Virus record (IMG/VR): IMGVR_UViG_3300032293_001706
Location: 1-64,000 of that record
Reading direction: 5' to 3' (one strand)
DNA: 64,000 nucleotides
Origin: a virus
The notes below the pieces were generated by a model, which was given only the letters and a program-made list of their open reading frames with translations, had not been told where the DNA came from and ran no database searches. A program made the position numbers and the translations under genes. Positions 8,023 through 14,981 of the stretch are shown here, piece by piece; position 1 is the stretch's first letter, and each line of letters starts with the position of its first letter.

Positions 8023-8988
8023 ATGAAAAAAAACTTAAACCAAATATTATTTGAACAGCAGAGTGGTGAATCCACTGAAATTGAAAGAGTAAAAAAATTC
8101 CAAGATTGGTTGGATGAAAATTACCCTACTTGGTATAAAGGCGGTAAACTTAGTAAAGGTAATGGATATGGTGCTTATGGTCCAAATACCAGAAGAATGT
8201 ATGAAAATAATGATGTTAAAGAAAAATATACAAATTGGAAAAAATCGGGAGGCGTAACACCACAAACCGCAACCAATATAGAATCAATAGATAAGGATAT
8301 TACGGATGTTGCAAAAAATGTCACTTTTTATGACACCGCAGGAAGATTAATAGAATGGTTAGATTTTAAAAGTAATGAGTCTTTTGATACTGACCCAAAC
8401 ATGGTTAAAATTGTAACATTAGCAAACAGAAGAAAAACTGGTGGAGATACTCCAATAATTGCATATATTAAGTCAGTTCTTTCTTATTTAAGGAAAAATG
8501 TAAGTGAGATAGACGTTGAGGACACATATAAAACAGATATTGATAGCTATATTAACTCCAAAACACCGTTGATTGAAAACACATACTTAAAACCCGTCAT
8601 AGGTTTAAGTAAAATATTATTAGATGAGACAAGAATTCGTTATCTAATAAAAAATGATGATGGTAAATTATTTATATCAGGTCAAAAAACATCAGTTAAT
8701 AGAGGTAATCTTGATTCTAGTTTTGTTATTAGTCAATATAAAAATAATAATGTAACTTACTTTAAGCCATTGTCATTGGTATCATCAAATAAATTACCTG
8801 ATGCCGCCCCATTGGTTGGCGAAGTTAAAATTAAATTAGATGCCGCTGATGGTAATAATGTATTTACACAAAACTTAAAAGATAAAATAATTAAATATAG
8901 AAAAGATAACAATATTGCCCACGCATATGATGAAGGAGATATTGACTTTTATCTAATTCAAAGTTTATTTGCTGATAAGTTTAAATAA
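8023..8988 (+). CDS. Virion-type protein with PG-binding-like motif
   Basis: 321 residues. Short leader MKKNLNQILFE|QQS with an (I/L)xE site, then at residues about 26-60 the motif FQDWLDENYPTWYKGG...GYGAYGPNTRRM, clearly homologous to the one in the 4695 protein. The rest (FYDTAGRLIEWLDF ... TYFKPLSL) has no recognised family. It starts 2 nt after the previous stop, so it is probably co-transcribed with 6749. The shared module suggests that both proteins bind the same envelope component. Confidence 0.7.
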   Translation: MKKNLNQILFEQQSGESTEIERVKKFQDWLDENYPTWYKGGKLSKGNGYGAYGPNTRRMYENNDVKEKYTNWKKSGGVTPQTATNIESIDKDITDVAKNVTFYDTAGRLIEWLDFKSNESFDTDPNMVKIVTLANRRKTGGDTPIIAYIKSVLSYLRKNVSEIDVEDTYKTDIDSYINSKTPLIENTYLKPVIGLSKILLDETRIRYLIKNDDGKLFISGQKTSVNRGNLDSSFVISQYKNNNVTYFKPLSLVSSNKLPDAAPLVGEVKIKLDAADGNNVFTQNLKDKIIKYRKDNNIAHAYDEGDIDFYLIQSLFADKFK

Positions 8989-9005
8989 AAAATCAGAATT
9001 TAAAG

Positions 9006-9014
9006 ATATTTATT
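9006..9014 (+). promoter_or_regulatory. Candidate late promoter motif (ATATTTATT)
   Basis: Ends 3 nt before the ATG at 9018. Confidence 0.5.
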
Positions 9015-9017
9015 GGT

Positions 9018-9665
9018 ATGAATCTTAAAAAGAAAATACATAACGAACTAATTAATGAAAGAGAAACAAAGAAACAATCTTTAATAATTGAAACAAGGAT
9101 TGTTAATTCTCAACTTAGAACATTGAAAAATTGTGTAACCTACGATTGTCTTATCGAGAATTTAATTAAGAAGGTATCGGTTTTTAAAGAAAGAAACTTT
9201 TCAGATGCGGTTATTACTGAATCAGTTTTTGATATTCTTACATCATTATTTGGTGAATTAGATGATTCGTTTTGGAATGAAACAAAATCAAGATTGGCCG
9301 ACCATCTTATTAATAATCTTAATATAGATGAAGACCTAAAAGATTGTGTTAAAGAAGAAATCTTAAAAACACCAAACGATGAAATTACAAAGTTAATGGG
9401 TGATGCTGATTTTGTTTCAGATAAAATTGCAACATCATATATTGAATGTTTCCAAAATAAGGTCCTTTCATCAGGAGTTGATAGAGAATTAGGACCTGTT
9501 GGAAAAGAATTAAGAGCCGCAATTTCAAATCTACTTAGTGATTCAGGATTCTTAGGCAATATTTCAGGTAAAATAAATTCACAAATTTCCGACACTCTCA
9601 CAAAAATCCAACAAAAGGATAAAGAAGTAGCCGATGAAATTAAATCTACCGTAATTGGTAGTTAA
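9018..9665 (+). CDS. Helical virion-type protein, function unknown
   Basis: 215 residues. Leader MNLKKKIHNELINE|RETKK again ends in LINE. It carries three cysteines in the first half (NCVTYDCLIEN; DCVKEE) and a long helical remainder ending in a Lys/Asp-rich coil (LTKIQQKDKEVADEIKS). No family recognised. Last gene of the first + strand block; a strong hairpin terminator follows 50 nt downstream. Confidence 0.68.
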   Translation: MNLKKKIHNELINERETKKQSLIIETRIVNSQLRTLKNCVTYDCLIENLIKKVSVFKERNFSDAVITESVFDILTSLFGELDDSFWNETKSRLADHLINNLNIDEDLKDCVKEEILKTPNDEITKLMGDADFVSDKIATSYIECFQNKVLSSGVDRELGPVGKELRAAISNLLSDSGFLGNISGKINSQISDTLTKIQQKDKEVADEIKSTVIGS

Positions 9666-9710
9666 TCATCGGATTAATCTTTAAAACAAGAGAGGAGGGG
9701 TCCTAAATCT

Positions 9711-9740
9711 AAAAAAGGTGTCGAGAGACACCTTTTTTTT
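9711..9740. terminator. Bidirectional hairpin terminator
   Basis: GGTGTC-gaga-GACACC (9717-9722 with 9727-9732) flanked by A6 on the left and T8 on the right. It can end both the + strand gene at 9018 and the - strand tRNA transcript. Confidence 0.85.
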
Positions 9741-9745
9741 ATTAG

Positions 9746-9830
9746 TACTCAGGATGGGACTCGAACCCACACGGACATCACTGTCCAACTGATTTTAAGT
9801 CAGTCTTGGCTACCTTTACAACACCTGAGC
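9746..9830 (-). tRNA. tRNA-Leu(UAA)
   Basis: 85 nt. On the - strand the acceptor stem GCTCAGG pairs with CCTGAGT (one G-U), the anticodon stem ACTGA/TCAGT closes the loop CTTAAAA with anticodon TAA, a long variable arm (GGACAGTGATGTCC) is typical of class II tRNA-Leu, and the T arm has GGGTTCGAGTCCC. CCA is not encoded. It would read UUA, a very common Leu codon in this AT-rich genome. Confidence 0.93.
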
Positions 9831-9834
9831 ATTT

Positions 9835-9925
9835 TAACAATTCATAATGTCTGAGTTAGGTGGGATATCGTCACCTCTATTCAGACCCCCGTTCACCAGT
9901 GATTCCTTTATGGGGTGAATTGTTA
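9835..9925 (-). ncRNA. Structured RNA with three-way junction, unknown family
   Basis: A 10-bp outer stem (TAACAATTCA at 9835-9844 with TGAATTGTTA at 9916-9925) closes two arms: arm A 9849-9886 (GTCTGA/TCAGAC plus an inner AGGTG/CACCT) and arm B 9887-9915 (CCCC/GGGG with a loop of about 21 nt). A host-type promoter on the - strand would start transcription near 9921, within the 5' strand of the outer stem, and the transcript would run on through tRNA-Leu. It has no tRNA T-arm signature and no ORF. Family unknown. Confidence 0.6.
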
Positions 9926-9927
9926 TA

Positions 9928-9959
9928 CAAATATACAAAACATATTTGAATTAATCAAA
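9928..9959 (-). promoter_or_regulatory. Bacteroidota-type promoter for the structured RNA and tRNA-Leu
   Basis: On the - strand TTTG (9956-9959), 20 nt, TATATTTG (9928-9935). It overlaps the last codons of the HNH gene and points at the structured RNA. Confidence 0.6.
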
Positions 9960-10448
9960 CATATTTTCCTTAAATTCTTCCCAAACTTTTGCAGCATTAC
10001 CAGCCACAAGTTCAGAAAATACTGAAGGTGTATATGGTTTAAATTTCATATGCATGTTTGCTTCTTGGGGTGTTCTATTACCTTTCCTTGAGTTGCAATC
10101 AAAACAACACGTCACCATATTTTCCCAACTATTACCTCCACCCCTTGATTTGGGAATTACGTGGTCAATTGTTAGTTTTTTATGTGTACCACAATACACA
10201 CAAGAATAATTATCTCTTTGATAAATTCTTCCCCTTGAAATCTTGATGTCTCTTTTTCTTCTAAAAGAAATGTATTTCAAAAGTCTGATAATCAGGGGGC
10301 GTACAAAATTGCCAACGGCGGTAATAATCGGAGTTTCAGATTTTTTCAAAACTTCCGCTTTTCCCTTGTCAACCAAAATAAACCCCCTTTTAAGAGATGT
10401 TACATTTAATGGTGTATAATCATAATTTAATACCAATACAGTTTCCAT
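9951..10448 (-). CDS. HNH endonuclease
   Basis: 165 residues. The C-terminal half has a complete HNH zinc motif: CVYC, then LTIDHVIPKSRGGGNSWEN (the DH catalytic pair), then CCFDCNSRKGN. The N-terminal part (METVLVLNYDYTPLNVTS...) is the usual partner region of a widespread stand-alone HNH family. In phages such enzymes act in packaging or as mobile or defence nucleases. Because it stands alone in a DNA-repair-like block, its role is open. TATATTTG lies upstream without a good -33 element. Confidence 0.88.
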   Translation of the reverse strand: METVLVLNYDYTPLNVTSLKRGFILVDKGKAEVLKKSETPIITAVGNFVRPLIIRLLKYISFRRKRDIKISRGRIYQRDNYSCVYCGTHKKLTIDHVIPKSRGGGNSWENMVTCCFDCNSRKGNRTPQEANMHMKFKPYTPSVFSELVAGNAAKVWEEFKENMFD

Positions 10449-10483
10449 AATTTATCCAATAATAAGTATCATATATTTAATAA

Positions 10484-10957
10484 TCAAATATATATCCGTT
10501 CTTTTGTATTTGCGGTTTGTTTATACCATAATTTTTTTTCATCTTGCCAAACATAAGGGTCATTTTTATCTTCAACCCAACCTTGTTTTTTGTAAAACTC
10601 AAAATCTTTTCTTAACAAATTTGCCCGATGTGAGGAATGGAATGGTTCAAAAAACAACCAGTTGGGAAGTACCACATCACCAATATAATCTTCCTTAACC
10701 ATGTTGTTTTTGAAACCTCTTTCCACCCAAACATCGATGCTATCGTTAAAATACATTTGAAGGGCGGGAACATAATCTTTCCACATAACCGAACAAGGAT
10801 GATTTGTCCACCCCTTATAAGGGCGACCATCCTTTTTTGGTCGCCCCAAGATTGCGTTAATTATCTGATATGCCTCAACCCTTTGTTTTCCAAGTCTTTT
10901 GTTGTCCAAAGACCTCAAACTTTCTTTAAAGTCGGGATATGGAAGAAAAGTTTGCAT
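10484..10957 (-). CDS. Pyrimidine-dimer DNA glycosylase-like protein
   Basis: 157 residues beginning MQTFLPYPDFKESLRSLDNKRLGKQR, the hallmark of the MSMEG_6728/pyrimidine-dimer glycosylase-like family, followed by RVEAYQIINAILGRP and the conserved HPCSVMWKDY. T4 endonuclease V (DenV) also carries out pyrimidine-dimer excision, but this protein belongs to the distinct bacterial-type group. Probably DNA repair or base excision. It lies 4 nt downstream of the 10962 gene, so they share a promoter. Confidence 0.75.
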   Translation of the reverse strand: MQTFLPYPDFKESLRSLDNKRLGKQRVEAYQIINAILGRPKKDGRPYKGWTNHPCSVMWKDYVPALQMYFNDSIDVWVERGFKNNMVKEDYIGDVVLPNWLFFEPFHSSHRANLLRKDFEFYKKQGWVEDKNDPYVWQDEKKLWYKQTANTKERIYI

Positions 10958-10961
10958 GTTA

Positions 10962-11699
10962 TTAGAATTTCAAAATGATTGAGGAAACTCCATTCCAAAC
11001 TTTAATTTGACTTTTTGGAACCCAAAACTCCATTTCACCAATTTCTTCAATCTTCTTTTCCATATCTTCATTGAATCGGGCGACTTCAGATTTGTCTTTG
11101 ATGTATTGAACACCCATGTTATTTGCACAAATCTTTCCGTAACCAGTCAGTTTGGAAAAATCATCGGTGAGGGTTCTTGCACAACATTTGCAAACACCAC
11201 CCATCTTTTTGGTAAGTTTTCCCTTGAGTTTGACCGCCTTTTCGCTGATGGTTACAATCTCGGTAACATCAATCAACATCGGGTTAAACTTCAAACCATG
11301 TTTAAGTTTCAAACCTTCACCTGTTTTGCGTTTCAACAACACGGTCTCACCAACAATATTAATATTTACATCGAATTTCTTTGTGGGATTTTCTTCTTTT
11401 GAAATTGTCTTGTTTGCCGCATTGATTTGATTGGTGGTCAAAGTCCCATATTTTTCAAACTTTGATTTAATATCCAAAACAAAGGTGTTTGCACCTTTAT
11501 ATTCAACAATCTTTTTTATTTCTGCGGGAAGGTTTTCTTTGTTAACCTGTGGTTGAGAGAAAAGAGTTTTTTCAACAACTTGGGCTTGTTTTTCGGTCAA
11601 ATGACCATATTTGCTGATAACATCTTTCATCTTAACAATGAAGGAATTTGTTCCTTGGTAATTCCTTACTTTTTCGTTGAATTTGGTCGTGGTGTTCAT
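10962..11699 (-). CDS. Zinc-motif protein (DUF6011-like C-terminus)
   Basis: 245 residues. Two copies of a helical unit in the N-terminal half (FIVKMKDVISKYGHLTEKQA; FVLDIKSKFEKYGTLTTNQ) are followed by a basic region and a cysteine motif CKCCARTLTD...SKLTGYGKICA, typical of DUF6011-like domains. The repeated units may bind nucleic acid or protein. First gene of the operon 11699 to 10484, read from a near-perfect host-type promoter. Function unknown. Confidence 0.72.
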   Translation of the reverse strand: MNTTTKFNEKVRNYQGTNSFIVKMKDVISKYGHLTEKQAQVVEKTLFSQPQVNKENLPAEIKKIVEYKGANTFVLDIKSKFEKYGTLTTNQINAANKTISKEENPTKKFDVNINIVGETVLLKRKTGEGLKLKHGLKFNPMLIDVTEIVTISEKAVKLKGKLTKKMGGVCKCCARTLTDDFSKLTGYGKICANNMGVQYIKDKSEVARFNEDMEKKIEEIGEMEFWVPKSQIKVWNGVSSIILKF

Positions 11700-11719
11700 A
11701 ATATTGGTGATTTGTTATA

Positions 11720-11750
11720 CAAATATATAACGAATTATTGAAACGGCAAA
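11720..11750 (-). promoter_or_regulatory. Bacteroidota-type promoter
   Basis: On the - strand TTTG (11747-11750), 19 nt, TATATTTG (11720-11727); drives the 11699 gene. Confidence 0.62.
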
Positions 11751-11784
11751 AAAAAGGCCGAAATAATTTTCGACCTTTTAAATT

Positions 11785-12170
11785 TGGTGGAGACGCTCGG
11801 CATCGAACCGAGGTCTTATCCGCCCTAACCAATAGAGCCTACACGTTTAGGACAACATTTGTTAATGTTCCGAAATTCACAATTCCCTTATTTTATAGTG
11901 GTTCGGTTTACTGAGAACTAATCCTCCACTTGTTTCTTTTTGGATAGAAACCACACCCTAAAAGGACTTCTGTTCCTAGGTTAATGTCCTCCCGACCCGA
12001 AGTGTTGTATCAATTAAGCTACAACAGCAGCTTCTTCACGGATAAGTCCGCAAGCAGCCATTTTGTTGAAAACGTTGCCGTTTGTTTGTTTAAATCAGTT
12101 TTTGATGAGTTAATTCAGCTCATACGTGCCTCCATTGACTAAAAACGTTAATCAATTCCAATTCGTCCCC
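11785..12170 (-). ncRNA. ssrA: tmRNA (transfer-messenger RNA)
   Basis: 386 nt. The 5' end GGGGACG pairs fully (one G-U) with 3' CGTCTCC, followed by an encoded ACCA. The tRNA-like 3' part has a T arm CTCGG-TTCGATG-CCGAG. The 5' part GGAATTGATTAACG is the tmRNA D-loop region. In the middle an open tag frame ends GCT TAA at 12014-12019. Starting at the GGC resume codon usual in Bacteroidota (12077-12079), it encodes 21 residues, beginning GNVFNK and ending EEAAVVA. Host-type tags are about 9 residues ending ALAA, so this tag is unusually long with a different end. It would rescue stalled ribosomes and tag their products. Confidence 0.88.
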
Positions 12171-12192
12171 ATATGTTCAAAGAACTTGTTTA

Positions 12193-12224
12193 CAAAGATA
12201 TGAATATTTTTTCATTTGTCAAAA
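12193..12224 (-). promoter_or_regulatory. Bacteroidota-type promoter for tmRNA
   Basis: On the - strand TTTTG (12220-12224), 19 nt, TATCTTTG (12193-12200), leaving a 22-nt leader before the mature tmRNA 5' end. Confidence 0.6.
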
Positions 12225-12230
12225 TCAATG

Positions 12231-12238
12231 TATTTATA
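12231..12238 (+). promoter_or_regulatory. Candidate late promoter motif (TATTTATA)
   Basis: Ends 3 nt before the ATG at 12242; supports that start over an upstream in-frame ATG at 12173. Confidence 0.5.
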
Positions 12239-12241
12239 AAT

Positions 12242-14083
12242 ATGGATAAAAAAATAATTAACCAATTAATGAAATCATTAATAACTGAAGGTAAAAAAGA
12301 AAACCTTTATGATATATTTTTAAATAAAAGCGATATTTCTTTTGAAGAGTATTCAACAGAAGATAAAAATTTAATATTCAATTCTCTTTGGGATATGGAT
12401 AAAACACCAAGTAAAAAAATGTTAACTTGGTATTTAAGAGTTATTAAAGATATTGGAAAAGTCCATCCTGATACATTAATACCCACTTTTAATAGGGTGA
12501 TTGATAATTTTAAAAGAATTGAATCTTCAATAAATGAAAAACTTATTGACGGTTTTAAAGAAGAAATTGTATCTTATTTTACATCCGATAAATTAAGAGA
12601 TAAATATTTAAAAATCTTAGAATCCCCAAAAGACATTAATGTATATCCCGATATTTCATCATTACGTGAACTATCTTTATATATAAAAAATGAAACTTTT
12701 TCAAAAGAACAAAAAAGAAGGGCAAAAAAAGAAAGTATTAAATTATATGAAGATTCAAAATATTTGGTAATTAGACCATTATCATATGACGCTTCCTGTG
12801 TTTATGGTAAAGGAACAAAATGGTGTATTTCGTCAAAAGAATCAAGCGCACATTTCAATGACTATATTCAAGAAAATAATTTTATTTTCGTAATTGATAA
12901 ACAAAGTAATGATAGAAAATATTCTAAATTTGCAATACAAATACCAAAAAAATCAAAGTCAGAGGTCGTTGCTTGGGACCAACAAGATATATCTACAACG
13001 TTGGATACGGTATATGAAAAAATGCCAGGAATGGAAGAAATTCTTACAAGTATTTTAAAGGTGGTTGATTCAGAATATCAAATTCTATTAGACATTAAAA
13101 AAGGTAAAATCATTTCTCGTTCAGCGTTTATTGGTCATAAAAATATAGATGTAATCAAAAACGATGTTTATATAACTTTTGATGGTTTTGACGAATATAT
13201 GCGTAAGATATTTAAACAAGTACTTGGTAGTGAAAGTGTTAATATGTTATCATATATGACAAGTAGTTATCGTGAATTCGAATTTGTTGATTATTATACA
13301 GTAAAAGACGATTTTGAAGAAGGTTACGCTTTAAGGGATTTGAGCGATGATGGGATGCAGATGTTGAGTAAAATTATTAGATTCTTAAATCCGTCACTTT
13401 ATGAAAAGTCAAAAAAAGATAATATGGATTCTTTAACATATTTTAGTGAGGCGGCGAAAACATTAAAGAATCATAATAAATATTATGACCATTTGATTAC
13501 CGAATATAGTATGGCTAAAGATTTAGGATACTCGTCTGGTGTTGAAAACGCTATTCCTAAAGAATATTGTGATACCTTAAAACTTTTAAATGTCGAGATG
13601 GTTGAATGTTTTAGTAAATATAAAACAACGATTGATAATCTGTTATCTCTTTATGAGGAATCAGGTAATAAATCCTTACCAATTATAAGATTATTAGCCG
13701 AAGAATTGGATAAATATTCGGTTGATGATATTTCAGAAAATTATTATGAATATTTTGATGATAATGAATATATAAGTCAATGGCATAAAGAATCTGACTA
13801 TATTTTAGAAAAATATGTAGATTTATTGGAAGAAGAAAATGAAGAGTTTTCAAGTAGTGAGTATCAAAATATCGTTGATTACATCATTAATAATTTTGGT
13901 TTTAATGTAAAAAAAGAGATTCCAACACAAAAAGGGACTTATTTTTCAATTATTAGTGTAGAAACCGATTCAAGGATTTTGGTGGAAATCACCAAACAAG
14001 ATGGTGATAAAAAAAGAATATTTTTAACTTTAGAACAACTTGAAGGTTTACTAAAAAATTATAAGTTGTTTGACGTTGTATAA
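12242..14083 (+). CDS. Virion-type protein with YGxGTKWC domain
   Basis: 613 residues from ATG 12242, chosen because the late motif lies just upstream and the upstream ATG at 12173 would begin beside the tmRNA 5' end. Leader MDKKIINQLMKSLITE|GKK carries an (I/L)xE site. At residues about 172-225 is a domain YEDSKYLVIRPLSYDASC-YGKGTKWC, followed by FIFVIDK, also present in the 38926 protein. The conserved Gly, Lys, Trp and Cys suggest an active or binding site, but I do not know the activity. The rest is helical and acidic. Likely a packaged protein. Confidence 0.72.
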   Translation: MDKKIINQLMKSLITEGKKENLYDIFLNKSDISFEEYSTEDKNLIFNSLWDMDKTPSKKMLTWYLRVIKDIGKVHPDTLIPTFNRVIDNFKRIESSINEKLIDGFKEEIVSYFTSDKLRDKYLKILESPKDINVYPDISSLRELSLYIKNETFSKEQKRRAKKESIKLYEDSKYLVIRPLSYDASCVYGKGTKWCISSKESSAHFNDYIQENNFIFVIDKQSNDRKYSKFAIQIPKKSKSEVVAWDQQDISTTLDTVYEKMPGMEEILTSILKVVDSEYQILLDIKKGKIISRSAFIGHKNIDVIKNDVYITFDGFDEYMRKIFKQVLGSESVNMLSYMTSSYREFEFVDYYTVKDDFEEGYALRDLSDDGMQMLSKIIRFLNPSLYEKSKKDNMDSLTYFSEAAKTLKNHNKYYDHLITEYSMAKDLGYSSGVENAIPKEYCDTLKLLNVEMVECFSKYKTTIDNLLSLYEESGNKSLPIIRLLAEELDKYSVDDISENYYEYFDDNEYISQWHKESDYILEKYVDLLEEENEEFSSSEYQNIVDYIINNFGFNVKKEIPTQKGTYFSIISVETDSRILVEITKQDGDKKRIFLTLEQLEGLLKNYKLFDVV

Positions 14084-14099
14084 TTTTTTTGTATATTTG
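14069..14099 (+). promoter_or_regulatory. Bacteroidota-type promoter for the peptidase gene
   Basis: TTTG (14069-14072), 19 nt, TATATTTG (14092-14099). The ATG at 14107 is 7 nt downstream, so the mRNA is nearly leaderless and the upstream ATG at 14089 cannot be used from this promoter. Confidence 0.6.
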
Positions 14100-14106
14100 T
14101 CGTGAG

Positions 14107-14928
14107 ATGAATACGCAAAAAATTGAACACCTTAAAGAGGTATTAGGTATACCAACAAAAACCTATCAAGAGGATTTGATGATTGAATATTTGGTAAATT
14201 ATTTAAAATCAAAAAATTACAATTACACTCTTCAAGAAAATGGTAATATCTATATAACAAAAGGAGAAGCGGAATTTTACCCTTGTGTTATAGCACATAC
14301 CGACACCGTGCATTCCATAACGGAGATGGTAGTTAAAGAAGAAATGCTTCCAAATTATGATGGTGAACTAAAACCTTCATTAAAGGCATACCATAAAGTT
14401 ACGGGTAAACCAACAGGAATTGGTGGTGACGATAAATGTGGGGTATATGCTTGTTTGGATTTACTTGAACAACTACCTGTTCTTAAAGTTGCGTTTTTTG
14501 TTTCCGAAGAAACTGGTTGTCATGGTTCAAGAAAGGCGGACCCCAAATTCTTTGAAAACGTAGGGTATGGTATTCAGTTTGATGGTCCTGAAAACTATAT
14601 GGTTACGGAATATTGTTGGGGTGTAAGATTGTTTGAAAGAGAATCAGATTTCTTTGACATTTCAGGTCCAATCTTGGAACAATACTTCGGTAAAAATAAG
14701 GAACTTATGAAGCATCCTTATACCGACGTTTCACAAATCACGTCAAGATTTAATATATCTTGTTTGAACGTGTCTTGTGGTTATTATAACTACCATACCG
14801 CACAAGAATATGTGGTAATTGAAGACCTGTTTAACGCAATCGAAATGGGAAAGGCGTTGATTGAAAGTTTGGGTTATCGAAAATATGAAACCTTTCAAAA
14901 AGTACAAAGATGGATGTTGTTCGATTAA
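14107..14928 (+). CDS. M20-like zinc aminopeptidase
   Basis: 273 residues. The metal-ligand motifs of the M20/M28-type peptidase fold are visible in order: VIAHTDTVH (His, Asp), GIGGDDKCGVYA (bridging Asp), SEETGCHGS (catalytic Glu, metal Glu), a later FDGPE, and YHTAQEYV (C-terminal His). Close in form to bacterial tripeptidase-like proteins but shorter, so the lid/dimerisation domain is reduced. A phage peptidase beside a Clp ATPase and a tmRNA may recycle peptides or process a substrate; this link is speculative. Expressed from a host-type promoter and ended by the hairpin at 14960. Confidence 0.85.
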   Translation: MNTQKIEHLKEVLGIPTKTYQEDLMIEYLVNYLKSKNYNYTLQENGNIYITKGEAEFYPCVIAHTDTVHSITEMVVKEEMLPNYDGELKPSLKAYHKVTGKPTGIGGDDKCGVYACLDLLEQLPVLKVAFFVSEETGCHGSRKADPKFFENVGYGIQFDGPENYMVTEYCWGVRLFERESDFFDISGPILEQYFGKNKELMKHPYTDVSQITSRFNISCLNVSCGYYNYHTAQEYVVIEDLFNAIEMGKALIESLGYRKYETFQKVQRWMLFD

Positions 14929-14959
14929 TTTTTTTTTTATTTTATGTTTAAATTAAAAA

Positions 14960-14976
14960 GGGGTCAATTTGACCCC
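14960..14976. terminator. Bidirectional hairpin terminator
   Basis: GGGGTCA-att-TGACCCC flanked by A and T runs, between the convergent peptidase and ClpC-like genes. Confidence 0.85.
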
Positions 14977-14981
14977 TTTTT

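Noticed and set aside
9835-9925. Second tRNA gene beside tRNA-Leu
   Set aside because: No T arm, no anticodon arm of correct size and a three-way rather than four-way junction.
12173-12241. Upstream start extending the 12242 protein by 23 residues
   Set aside because: That ATG begins 3 nt from the tmRNA 5' end on the opposite strand and the late promoter motif lies inside the extension.
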